Below, piece by piece: positions 45,787-52,508 of a DNA stretch of 64,000 bases. The notes under the pieces are model-generated. The model was not told the origin of the DNA. It worked only from the letters and a program-made list of their open reading frames with translations, and ran no database searches. The position numbers and the translations under genes were made by a program. This DNA comes from Herbidospora daliensis. GTDB lineage: Bacteria; Actinomycetota; Actinomycetes; Streptosporangiales; Streptosporangiaceae. The stretch's first letter is position 1. Each line of letters begins with the position of its first letter. The stretch spans positions 69,873 to 133,872 of the forward strand of contig NZ_BBXF01000010.1 in the NCBI RefSeq assembly GCF_001570585.1, in the 5' to 3' direction.

Positions 45787-46502
45787 GGGTGCTGCTGGCC
45801 GAGGGCGTACACGCCGTGATCACCGATCGTCGTGGCGGCGTGAGCCCGGCGCCCTTCGGCGGCCGCAACCTCGGCGGGGCCGTCGGCGACGACCCGGCGA
45901 ACGTCGCGGAGAACCGGCGCGTGACCGCGCTGGAGTGCGGCGTCGACCCCGCCCGCGTGGTGCTCATGCGGCAGGTCCACGGGCGCGAGGTCGCCTACGT
46001 CGACCGGCCGTTCGGCGACGAGCCGCCGGGCCTCGACGCGGTCTTCACCGCCGAAGAGGGGCTCGCGCTGGTCTCGCTGGCCGCCGACTGCGCCCAGGTG
46101 CTGGTGGCCGACCCGGTCGCCCGGCTCGTCGGCGCCGCCCACTCGGGCCGCCCCGGCACCCTCGCCGGAGTGGTGCCCGCGCTGGTCGAGGCCATGGCCG
46201 GGCGCGGGGGAGACCCGGGCCGGATGGTCGCGCTGGTCGGCCCGGCCGCCTGCGGGCGGTGCTACGAGGTGCCGGCCGAGATGCGCGACGAGGTCGCCGC
46301 CGTCGTGCCCGAGGCGTGGGCGACCACCTCGCGCGACACCCCCTCGGTCGACCTGCGGGCCGCGATCACGGCACAGCTCTCCCGGTCCGGGGTGGACGAC
46401 GTCCGGCACGACGCCCGCTGCACCATCGAATCAGGCGATCTCTACTCATACCGCCGCGAAGGGCAGACGGGGCGCTTCGGGGCCTACATCTGGCTCAGCT
46501 AG
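45783..46502 (+). CDS. pgeF: YfiH/PgeF-type polyphenol oxidase family protein
   Basis: 239 residues. The family has purine nucleoside phosphorylase/adenosine deaminase-like activity and peptidoglycan-editing roles and binds zinc through one Cys and two His. Here RQVHGREV (His), LAADCAQVLV (Cys) and AAHSGRPGTLAGV (His) are visible, although the usual HAGWRG is changed to HSGRPG. In most actinobacteria the gene lies after ftsZ; here it is coupled to a PLP enzyme gene instead, so it may be an additional paralogue. Confidence 0.85.
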   Translation: MRVLLAEGVHAVITDRRGGVSPAPFGGRNLGGAVGDDPANVAENRRVTALECGVDPARVVLMRQVHGREVAYVDRPFGDEPPGLDAVFTAEEGLALVSLAADCAQVLVADPVARLVGAAHSGRPGTLAGVVPALVEAMAGRGGDPGRMVALVGPAACGRCYEVPAEMRDEVAAVVPEAWATTSRDTPSVDLRAAITAQLSRSGVDDVRHDARCTIESGDLYSYRREGQTGRFGAYIWLS

Positions 46503-46536
46503 GAACTTTCGTCCTGATTCCGCTCGTTCTCCGGGC

Positions 46537-46713
46537 ATGGGATGGGACTACCGGAAGTCGGTAAAAGTCGGACCGATGCGCTTTCACCTCTCACGTCACG
46601 GCGTCTCCCGCAGTTACGGGGGCCGTCGATTCCACGTCTACCGCACCCCTGACGGACGCCGCCACGTGACCGTGCGGCTGCCCGGCGGGTTCCACATCGG
46701 GAAGACGTTCTAG
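46537..46713 (+). CDS. DUF4236 small protein
   Basis: 58-residue protein easily missed because of its length. MGWDYRKSVKVGPMRFHLSR followed by HGVSRSYGGRRFHVYR matches the DUF4236 pattern (MGWxxRKSxKxGPxRxNLSxxGVSxSxG). Basic C-terminus ending HIGKTF. Members are small basic proteins of unknown role. Weak ribosome binding site; 34 bp after the PgeF stop. Confidence 0.75.
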   Translation: MGWDYRKSVKVGPMRFHLSRHGVSRSYGGRRFHVYRTPDGRRHVTVRLPGGFHIGKTF

Positions 46714-46760
46714 CGAGACGCGGCCGTGGCCCGCGTCAGGGTGTCTTTCTCGGCTAGGCG

Positions 46761-46817
46761 TCTCACGATCTGATACATATCCTCTCGTATCGCGAGACGA
46801 GGCGTACTCTCGTGCCC
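46761..46817 (+). promoter_or_regulatory. Promoter and imperfect inverted repeat upstream of the methyltransferase
   Basis: TACTCT (46805-46810) ends seven bases before ATG 46818. Upstream, TCTCACGAT (46761-46769) and ATCGCGAGA (46789-46797) are arms with one mismatch, enclosing a second pair GATAC/GTATC. Possible operator for an unknown regulator. Confidence 0.4.
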
Positions 46818-47600
46818 ATGCACTACACGCATGGGCACCATGAGAGCGTGCTGCGGTCCCACCGCTGGCGCACCGCCGAGAACTCCGCGGCCCACCTGCT
46901 GCCGCACCTGACCCCCGACACGACCCTGCTCGACGTGGGCTGCGGCCCCGGCACCATCACCGCCGACCTGGCGGCCCGGGTCGCCCACGTCACCGCCACC
47001 GAGGTCGGCCCCGACGAGCTCGGCCTGGCCCGCGCCGAGGCGGAGCGGCGGGGCACGCCGAACATCGCCTTCGAGGTGGCCGACGCGCACGCGCTGCCGT
47101 ACAAGGACCAGACCTTCGACGTCGCCCACGCCCACCAGGTCCTCCAGCACCTCGCCGACCCGGTGCGGGCGCTGCGCGAGATGGGCAGGGTGGCCCGGCT
47201 GGTCGCCGCCCGCGACAGCGACTACGGCGCGTTCACCTGGTATCCGGCGCTGCCCGAGCTCGACGAGTGGCTCGGGCTCTACTACGCCGTGGCCCGGCGC
47301 AACGACGGCGAGCCCGACGCCGGGCGGCGCATGCTCTCGTGGGCCCGCGCCGCCGGGTTCACCGACATCGAGGTGTCCACCTCGACCTGGACCTTCGCCA
47401 CCCCGGGCGACCGCGAGTTCTGGGGCGGCATGTGGGCCGACCGGGTCGTGAAGTCGTCGCTCGGCCGCCAGGCGCTGGACGCGGGGCTGGCCACGCCGGA
47501 GGACCTGCGGCGCATCGCCGACGGATGGCTCACCTGGGCCGCCGACCCCGACGGCTTCCTGACGATCGTCCACGGCGAGATCCTCTGCCGTGTTTCCTGA
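46818..47600 (+). CDS. Class I SAM-dependent methyltransferase
   Basis: 260 residues. Motif I LLDVGCGPGTITADLAAR, acidic loop ATEVGPDELGLARAEAE, motif II VADAHALPYKDQTFDVAHAHQVL, the UbiE/Methyltransf_11 pattern. Substrate not predictable. The ATG at 46818 is preferred over GTG 46812 because of the leaderless -10. The stop codon is immediately followed by hairpin repeat copy D. Confidence 0.9.
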   Translation: MHYTHGHHESVLRSHRWRTAENSAAHLLPHLTPDTTLLDVGCGPGTITADLAARVAHVTATEVGPDELGLARAEAERRGTPNIAFEVADAHALPYKDQTFDVAHAHQVLQHLADPVRALREMGRVARLVAARDSDYGAFTWYPALPELDEWLGLYYAVARRNDGEPDAGRRMLSWARAAGFTDIEVSTSTWTFATPGDREFWGGMWADRVVKSSLGRQALDAGLATPEDLRRIADGWLTWAADPDGFLTIVHGEILCRVS

Positions 47601-47651
47601 GGCAGATTCCAGACGCGAGCCACACCCGGCCTTCGGCCGTGCGCGTCTCGC
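47601..47651 (+). repeat. Dispersed hairpin repeat, copy D
   Basis: GGCAGATTC box on the base after the methyltransferase TGA, then a 37-bp hairpin (47615-47651) with GCGAG/CTCGC ends and a GGCC-ttc-GGCC tip. Its last base abuts the -35 of the merR-like promoter. Confidence 0.72.
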
Positions 47652-47689
47652 TTGACGTTCACGCTGATGTGAAGGTTTAGCCTGCGGAC
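47652..47689 (+). promoter_or_regulatory. MerR-type promoter with long spacer and internal operator
   Basis: -35 TTGACG (47652-47657), 20-bp spacer, -10 TAGCCT (47678-47683), six bases to ATG 47690. The spacer holds TTCAC-GCTGAT-GTGAA (47658-47673), the expected MerR operator placement. Implies autoregulation. Confidence 0.65.
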
Positions 47690-48028
47690 ATGCGGATCGG
47701 TGAGCTGGCACGGCGTTCGGGTGTGAGCACCCGCGCGCTGCGCCATTACGAGGAGAAGGGCCTGCTGGCCGCCCGCCGGGGCGCCAACGGATACCGCGAC
47801 TACGACGAGGCCGACGTGCGGCTCGTCCAGGAGATCCGGGCCCTGATGGCCGTCGGCTTCACGCTGGAGGACGCCCGCCCGTTCGTCGCCTGCCTGCGCG
47901 CCGGCAACGAGTCGGGCGGGGTCTGCCCCGAGTCGGTGGACGTCGTCCGCCGCAAGCTCGCCGAGATCGACACCGAGATCCGCGACCTGATGGCGCGCCG
48001 CGACGAGATGCTACGGAGGAACACATGA
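47690..48028 (+). CDS. MerR-family regulator
   Basis: 112 residues: winged helix IGELARRSGVSTRALRHYEEKGLL, recognition wing and dimer helix ending near EIRDLMARRDEMLRRN. A single effector-side Cys lies in GGVCPESVDVV. It overlaps trxA by four bases (ATGA), the recurring actinomycete MerR-thioredoxin pair, suggesting a redox- or electrophile-responsive switch on its own operon. Confidence 0.92.
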   Translation: MRIGELARRSGVSTRALRHYEEKGLLAARRGANGYRDYDEADVRLVQEIRALMAVGFTLEDARPFVACLRAGNESGGVCPESVDVVRRKLAEIDTEIRDLMARRDEMLRRNT

Positions 48029-48339
48029 TCGAGGTCACCGCGGAGACGTTCGAGCGCGACGTGCTGGGCAGCGACCGCCCGGTGCTGCTCGACTTCTGGG
48101 CCGAGTGGTGCCCGCCCTGCAAGATGATCTCCCCCATCCTGGAGGAGATCGATCGCGAGTACGGCGACAAGGTCGTCGTCGCCACGATCAACGCCGACGA
48201 GCACCCGTCGATCGCGCTGCGCTACGACGTCATCGGCCTGCCCACCCTGAACCTCTACCGCGACGGCGAGGTCGTCCACCAGATCAGGGGCGCCCGCCCC
48301 AAGCGGGCCATCGTCGACGGGATCGCCCCTCACATCTGA
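48025..48339 (+). CDS. trxA: Thioredoxin with WCPPC active site
   Basis: 104-residue thioredoxin fold: VLLDFWAEWCPPCKMISPIL, the conserved cis-Pro in VIGLPTLNLY. The active site is WCPPC instead of the usual WCGPC, which is expected to shift the redox potential. Coupled to the MerR gene and convergent with the macrodomain gene (10-bp overlap). Confidence 0.93.
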   Translation: MIEVTAETFERDVLGSDRPVLLDFWAEWCPPCKMISPILEEIDREYGDKVVVATINADEHPSIALRYDVIGLPTLNLYRDGEVVHQIRGARPKRAIVDGIAPHI

Positions 48340-48833
48340 GCCTGGAAGTGCTCCAGGGCCTCGTCGGTGAACAGCACGAACCGCACCTCCTCCACCTTGG
48401 TCGGGGTGGCCCTGACAGTCTCGACGGCGATGCGCGCCGCGTCGTCCATCGGCCAGCCGTAGATGCCCGCCGACACCGCCGGGAAGGCGACCGTCGAGGC
48501 GCCCAGTTCGTCGGCCACCCGCAGCGCCTCGCGGTAACACGACGCCAGGGTCTTCGACCGGTCTTCGTTCTTGCTGTGCACCGGCCCGACGGTGTGGATG
48601 ACCCACTTCGCCGGCAGACGCCCCGCCGTGGTGGCGACCGCCTGGCCCGCGGGCAACCCCTTGCCGTAGGCGGAGGCCCGCAACCGGCGGCACGCCTCCA
48701 GGATCTCGCTGCCGCCCTTCCGGTGGATCGCGCCGTCGACGCCGCCTCCTCCCAGCAACGAGGAGTTGGCGGCGTTGACGATCGCGTCGGCCCGCTGATC
48801 GGTGATGTCACCCTTGAGCATGATGATCCGCAT
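48330..48833 (-). CDS. Macrodomain protein (O-acetyl-ADP-ribose deacetylase type)
   Basis: 167-residue stand-alone macrodomain. IIMLKGDITDQRADAIVNAAN, then GGGGVDGAIHRKGG for ADP-ribose binding, AVATTAGRLPAKWVIHTVGP and the phosphate loop FPAVSAGIYGWP are the MacroD/YmdB signatures. Catalyses removal of acetyl or ADP-ribosyl groups from ADP-ribose adducts. The 3' end overlaps trxA. Confidence 0.94.
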   Translation of the reverse strand: MRIIMLKGDITDQRADAIVNAANSSLLGGGGVDGAIHRKGGSEILEACRRLRASAYGKGLPAGQAVATTAGRLPAKWVIHTVGPVHSKNEDRSKTLASCYREALRVADELGASTVAFPAVSAGIYGWPMDDAARIAVETVRATPTKVEEVRFVLFTDEALEHFQAQM

Positions 48834-48854
48834 GGCCGGATTGTGCCCGTTGGG

Positions 48855-50417
48855 TCAGACGTTCACCACGTCGAACTGCTCCCAGGGCCCGATCGCGGTC
48901 CGGTTGGCGATGAGGGGCTGCGCGCCCCCGCCGTCGGCGCAGACCAGGTTGCCGTTGGCCTGGGCGCGGAGGCTGATCGTGCCGTTGGAGTTGTTCACCA
49001 CCTGGAAGGTCTCCCACGGCCCGACGGCGGTCCGGTTGGCGATGAGCGGCTGGGCGCCGGCGGCCTCGGCGGCGACGTACATGCCGTTGGCGCGTGAGCG
49101 CAGGGCGATGTTGCCGTTGCCCAGGTCGACGCGGTCGAACGTGGTCGCGGCGCCGTTGGCGACCAGCGTCGGCCCGGCGTTGACGAGCTGGTTGTTGGCG
49201 CGCGACCGCAGCTGGATGCCGGGCGTCCCGCCGGTGGCCCCGAACCAGGAGAGGTCGAAGGCGTTCGCCATGGCCTGGAACCCGGCGTCGTTCGGGTGGA
49301 GGTGGTCGCCCGGGTCGTAGGCGGGCAGGAACCGGGTCGGGTTGGCGGGGTCGCGGGTGGCGGCGTCGAAGTCGACGACCCGGTCGCAGCCGCTGCCCGA
49401 GCCGCGCACCCACGCGTTGTAGGCGGCGCGGCTGTTCTCGCCGTCCTGCGTCCAGTAATTGGCCCCCTGGAACGGGGTGAGGGTGGCGCAGATGAACTGG
49501 ATGCCCCGGGCGTGCGCCCGGCTGATGAGGTTCTGCGCGCCGGTGATGAGCTGCTGCGCCGTCGGCACGGGCCGGTTCGACCCGACGTCGTTGATGGGGT
49601 TGTCGGCGAACACGACCCACTTGACGCCGGTCTGGTTGAGCACGTCGCGCTCGAACCGGTTGATGGCGCTCTGCCCCGCGCCGTCACGGAGCAGCTGGTT
49701 GCCGCTGATGCCCTGGTTGACCACCCCGACGACGCGCCCGGAGGCGTTGAGCCGGTTCGACAGCAGGTTCGGCCACCGCCGGTTGGCGTTGTGGCTGGAG
49801 GCGACCCCGTCGACGATGGACGCGCCCAGCGCGACCACGGTCCCCGCGCCGTTGGCGCTGTCGACGTCGACCCCCGACAGGATGAAGTTGTCACCGGTCT
49901 CACCGGTCGGCGTGATGGTCGCGTTGCCCGCGACGTTGCCGCCGGCGATGTAGCTGGTCTGCAGCGCCGTCTGGTGATAGGTCGCCGGCCCCGTCGCCGA
50001 CGGCAGGTGGAAACTGACCGCCAGGTCGGAGGAGGCCGCGACCGGCACACTCGCCGCGTCGCTGATGGCCAGCCCCCCGACGGGGATCGTCACCGACTGC
50101 TGCCCGCCGAACGTCATGAGCCGATCTGTGGACGTGTCGACCGACGACCCGCTCGTCCGCCGCGCCACGTGCACGTTCTGCACCGTGATGGCACGCGTGC
50201 CGAAGGCGTTGGAGAGCTGCACCCGAACGGCGGAGCCGCCGATGCTGGTGCGGATGATCTGACGGAGCGTCTGGTTGCTGAACTCGCGGTTCGACCCGCT
50301 CTGCGGAGAGGCCGCCCAGGTGCCGAGCCAGGGGGCGGCGGAGGCGGGGGCGGGGAGGTTGGTCGCGACGAGGACCGCGACGAGGGCGGCCGTGAGCGCC
50401 CGGATTAACCGTTGCAT
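48855..50417 (-). CDS. Secreted SGNH/GDSL hydrolase with C-terminal fascin-like domain
   Basis: 520 residues. Signal peptide MQRLIRALTAALVAVLVATN ending near PASAAPW. SGNH blocks: VVALGASIVDG (Ser nucleophile, Asp replaced by Ala), QGISGNQLL, DNPINDVGS, and GDHLHPNDAGF (catalytic Asp/His). Residues about 395-520 carry two beta-trefoil-like repeats (QLRSRANNQLVNAG, ALRSRANGMYVAAE, SLRAQANGNLVCAD) typical of fascin-type carbohydrate-binding domains. Likely an extracellular esterase on plant or cell-wall polysaccharide. The ATG at 50417 has AAGGAC upstream; a promoter lies at 50461-50489. Confidence 0.9.
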   Translation of the reverse strand: MQRLIRALTAALVAVLVATNLPAPASAAPWLGTWAASPQSGSNREFSNQTLRQIIRTSIGGSAVRVQLSNAFGTRAITVQNVHVARRTSGSSVDTSTDRLMTFGGQQSVTIPVGGLAISDAASVPVAASSDLAVSFHLPSATGPATYHQTALQTSYIAGGNVAGNATITPTGETGDNFILSGVDVDSANGAGTVVALGASIVDGVASSHNANRRWPNLLSNRLNASGRVVGVVNQGISGNQLLRDGAGQSAINRFERDVLNQTGVKWVVFADNPINDVGSNRPVPTAQQLITGAQNLISRAHARGIQFICATLTPFQGANYWTQDGENSRAAYNAWVRGSGSGCDRVVDFDAATRDPANPTRFLPAYDPGDHLHPNDAGFQAMANAFDLSWFGATGGTPGIQLRSRANNQLVNAGPTLVANGAATTFDRVDLGNGNIALRSRANGMYVAAEAAGAQPLIANRTAVGPWETFQVVNNSNGTISLRAQANGNLVCADGGGAQPLIANRTAIGPWEQFDVVNV

Positions 50418-50460
50418 TGTGTCCTTCTGCCTGTACGAGACCACGCTCGTGATCAGGCCG

Positions 50461-50489
50461 AGATTAAGCTGACAGGTCTTTGTCGTCAA
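50461..50489 (-). promoter_or_regulatory. Promoter of the SGNH hydrolase
   Basis: Minus strand TTGACG (50489-50484), 17-bp spacer, TAATCT (50466-50461). Predicted start near 50454, giving a short leader with a ribosome binding site. Confidence 0.65.
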
Positions 50490-50769
50490 CAGATAGGTTG
50501 GATGTATAGGCGCGGGAACGTGACAAAGTGGGCGTTCGAGTGCCTCGAAACCGGACATAGGTCGGACCTGATGGCCGGATGACTAATTCGCGCGGAATGA
50601 CCCGGATATTCTCGGATATAGCGGGATTTGAAGGATTGTCAGGATGACTGTTTCGATGGTTTTGTTACTCCGGAAACAGAGATATCTCTAGAATTCCTGC
50701 GCATCATGCGGTCTGGCCCTATACCCTCTGCGGCGTCACGTTTTCAGATGAGTGTCCGAGGGAACCGGC
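50490..50769. other. AT-enriched gap before the nuclease-ATPase cassette
   Basis: Part of a 352-bp gene-free region. It holds direct repeats CGGATAT at 50603-50609 and 50613-50619 (one helical turn apart) and a perfect 12-bp palindrome AGAGATATCTCT at 50678-50689. Base composition is visibly lower in GC than the flanks. No gene is supported; it likely carries the cassette promoter and operator. Confidence 0.5.
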
Positions 50770-51840
50770 ATGCCATTCACGTGGGGCGATCTCCCAGTGG
50801 GGAGGGTGCTCCGCATTGCCGGAGTGGATTCCAGCATTGACGCCAATGTCATGGAATTGTTGCTCGACCCTTTACCGGAGACCGGCCCGGCCGTCGTCAC
50901 CTACGCGGCGGCGGAGTGTGACTCGGTCGCCGACCTGGTCGGATCCATCCTCCGGGAACTCGAGACGCTGGCCGTCGGGCTCTTTCCGGCCTGGCTGCCC
51001 GAAGGCGACAAGCTCGACGGTCCGGGCGGCGGCGGAATGGCGGCGGCGCGGGTTCTCGCGATGCGCATGGCCACCGGCGGCCGTCATTTCGGACCGTTCC
51101 TGGCCGAACTCGCCGCCCACGCCATTCAGCACCGGGGCGAGTTCTCCCTCGCGCTCAGGCCCGTTCGTGGCCGGAGATTTCCCGCCGAGGTCCGGGCCGC
51201 CGGACTGGCCCGGGTCGTCGCGGCCGCGTATGGGCGTCAGGCGGCGGCGCTCGTCGTCCACGTGCCGGAGAAACCGAGTTCCCACGGCGAGACGGTGCTC
51301 GTGGCCGGTTGTGAGTGGCTGGCCCACCAGAGCGGGATGGGCGTCTGGCTGGTCGGCCCCGAGGTGAAGCGGGTCGAGACCGTACACCTGACCGTGCCCG
51401 AGGCGGTGGCCCGGCTGGCGGCGCGGCTTCCGCCGCCCGAGACGCCCGCCAAGTCGTTGCGGGTGCCCCCGCTCCGCGGCGAGCCCGCCCGCTACAGCGA
51501 GGTCGAGCAGGCCGTGGAGAAGGCGCTGCTCGACTGCCCCTGGGCGCACGGGCGCGAGTGGAACCAGACCTACGCGTCGAACGACTCGCTGTTCGTGACG
51601 ATCCGCACCGACCTGATGTGGGCGCACGAGAAGTGCGTGGTGGAACTCGACGGGCCCGAGCACCTGACGCCCGCCAAGGCCGAGATGGACCGGATTCGGG
51701 ACCGGCATTTGGAACGTGACGGTTTCACCGTCTTGCGCTTCACCAACGAGCAGGTGCTCGACGATCTGCCGGCGGTGCTCCGCCGGATCAGGGATTTCCT
51801 CCTGGGGCGTCGCCTCGGGCTGAGCGAAGGAGCAGTCTGA
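50770..51840 (+). CDS. PD-(D/E)XK (DUF559/Vsr-like) endonuclease of a three-gene cassette
   Basis: 356 residues, ATG at 50770 with GAGGGA nine bases upstream (a GTG at 50752 is also open). The C-terminal about 110 residues look like a DUF559-type nuclease: YSEVEQAVEKALLDC, TDLMWAHEKCVVELDGPEH (candidate D...ExD catalytic residues), DRIRDRHLERDGFTVLRF. The N-terminal 220 residues alternate strands and helices like a degenerate P-loop domain (VVTYAAAECDSVADLVGSIL, AALVVHVPEKPSSHGETVLV) without a Walker motif. Its stop overlaps the next start (TGATG). Likely the effector of the cassette; inference. Confidence 0.75.
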   Translation: MPFTWGDLPVGRVLRIAGVDSSIDANVMELLLDPLPETGPAVVTYAAAECDSVADLVGSILRELETLAVGLFPAWLPEGDKLDGPGGGGMAAARVLAMRMATGGRHFGPFLAELAAHAIQHRGEFSLALRPVRGRRFPAEVRAAGLARVVAAAYGRQAAALVVHVPEKPSSHGETVLVAGCEWLAHQSGMGVWLVGPEVKRVETVHLTVPEAVARLAARLPPPETPAKSLRVPPLRGEPARYSEVEQAVEKALLDCPWAHGREWNQTYASNDSLFVTIRTDLMWAHEKCVVELDGPEHLTPAKAEMDRIRDRHLERDGFTVLRFTNEQVLDDLPAVLRRIRDFLLGRRLGLSEGAV

Positions 51841-52508
51841 TGTCCGAAGAAAGACTCACATACCGGCAGGTTGCGGCCCTCCTTGTCCTCAAGGAACTGG
51901 GGACCGCCGTGGGCCACAAGGATTTGCGCGACAACTGGGGCCTGGACCTCGACACCAAGAACCGCGCCGGATTGGTGGACGCCAAGCTGATCGAGTCGGA
52001 GACGCGGGAACGCCGGACCATCTGGTATTGGATCACGCCGGCCGGTGAGGAGAAGGCGCTGAACGAGGTGCGGAAGGGTGTCACAGTGAGCTCGCGGTCG
52101 GGCAAGACCCTGGCGCTGCTCTACCTGCGCACCCTTGTCGCGCCCGCGACCCCGGCTGCCGTTGAGGCGCCCGAATCGGTGGCTGCACCGGAACCGGTGA
52201 CCGCACCCGAACCGGTGGCCGCGCCGATCGCCCGCCCCGACGACGAGGTGGAGGACCGCATCCGCGAGGCCTATTCGAAGATCACCCCGGGAGTGGGGGA
52301 GTGGGTCTCGCTGACGAGATTGCGACCGCTGCTCGACGACATCGACCGGGCCGAACAGGACAACGCGCTGCGCAGGATGTTGTTCAACGCGCCTGAGGTG
52401 CACATTCTCGCCGCGGCGATCGTCGGCCACCTGTCGCCCGAGGACCACGCCGCCGCCGTCATGATCGGCGACGAGCCCAACCATCAGCTGCGGATCGGAT
52501 CCCGCTGA
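51840..52508 (+). CDS. Winged-helix linker protein of the cassette
   Basis: 222 residues. The N-terminal about 75 form a predicted winged helix (LTYRQVAALLVLKELGTAV, RAGLVDAKLIESETRERR, IWYWITPAGEEKAL). A Pro/Ala/Glu linker (about 100-130) holds repeated APEPV units. The C-terminal about 90 residues are helical (VEDRIREAYSKITPGVGEWV, LRPLLDDIDRAEQDNALRRM). One-base overlaps with both neighbours. No family recognised; it may recruit DNA or regulate the operon. Confidence 0.72.
   Translation: MSEERLTYRQVAALLVLKELGTAVGHKDLRDNWGLDLDTKNRAGLVDAKLIESETRERRTIWYWITPAGEEKALNEVRKGVTVSSRSGKTLALLYLRTLVAPATPAAVEAPESVAAPEPVTAPEPVAAPIARPDDEVEDRIREAYSKITPGVGEWVSLTRLRPLLDDIDRAEQDNALRRMLFNAPEVHILAAAIVGHLSPEDHAAAVMIGDEPNHQLRIGSR

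Noticed and set aside
40930-46502. Antibiotic biosynthetic gene cluster around the kinase and epoxide hydrolase
   Set aside because: No PKS, NRPS, glycosyltransferase or other core biosynthetic enzyme is present; neighbours are primary-metabolism genes.
48330-48339. Frameshift or misannotation at the trxA/macrodomain overlap
   Set aside because: Both proteins have complete family C-termini; a ten-base convergent overlap is sufficient explanation.
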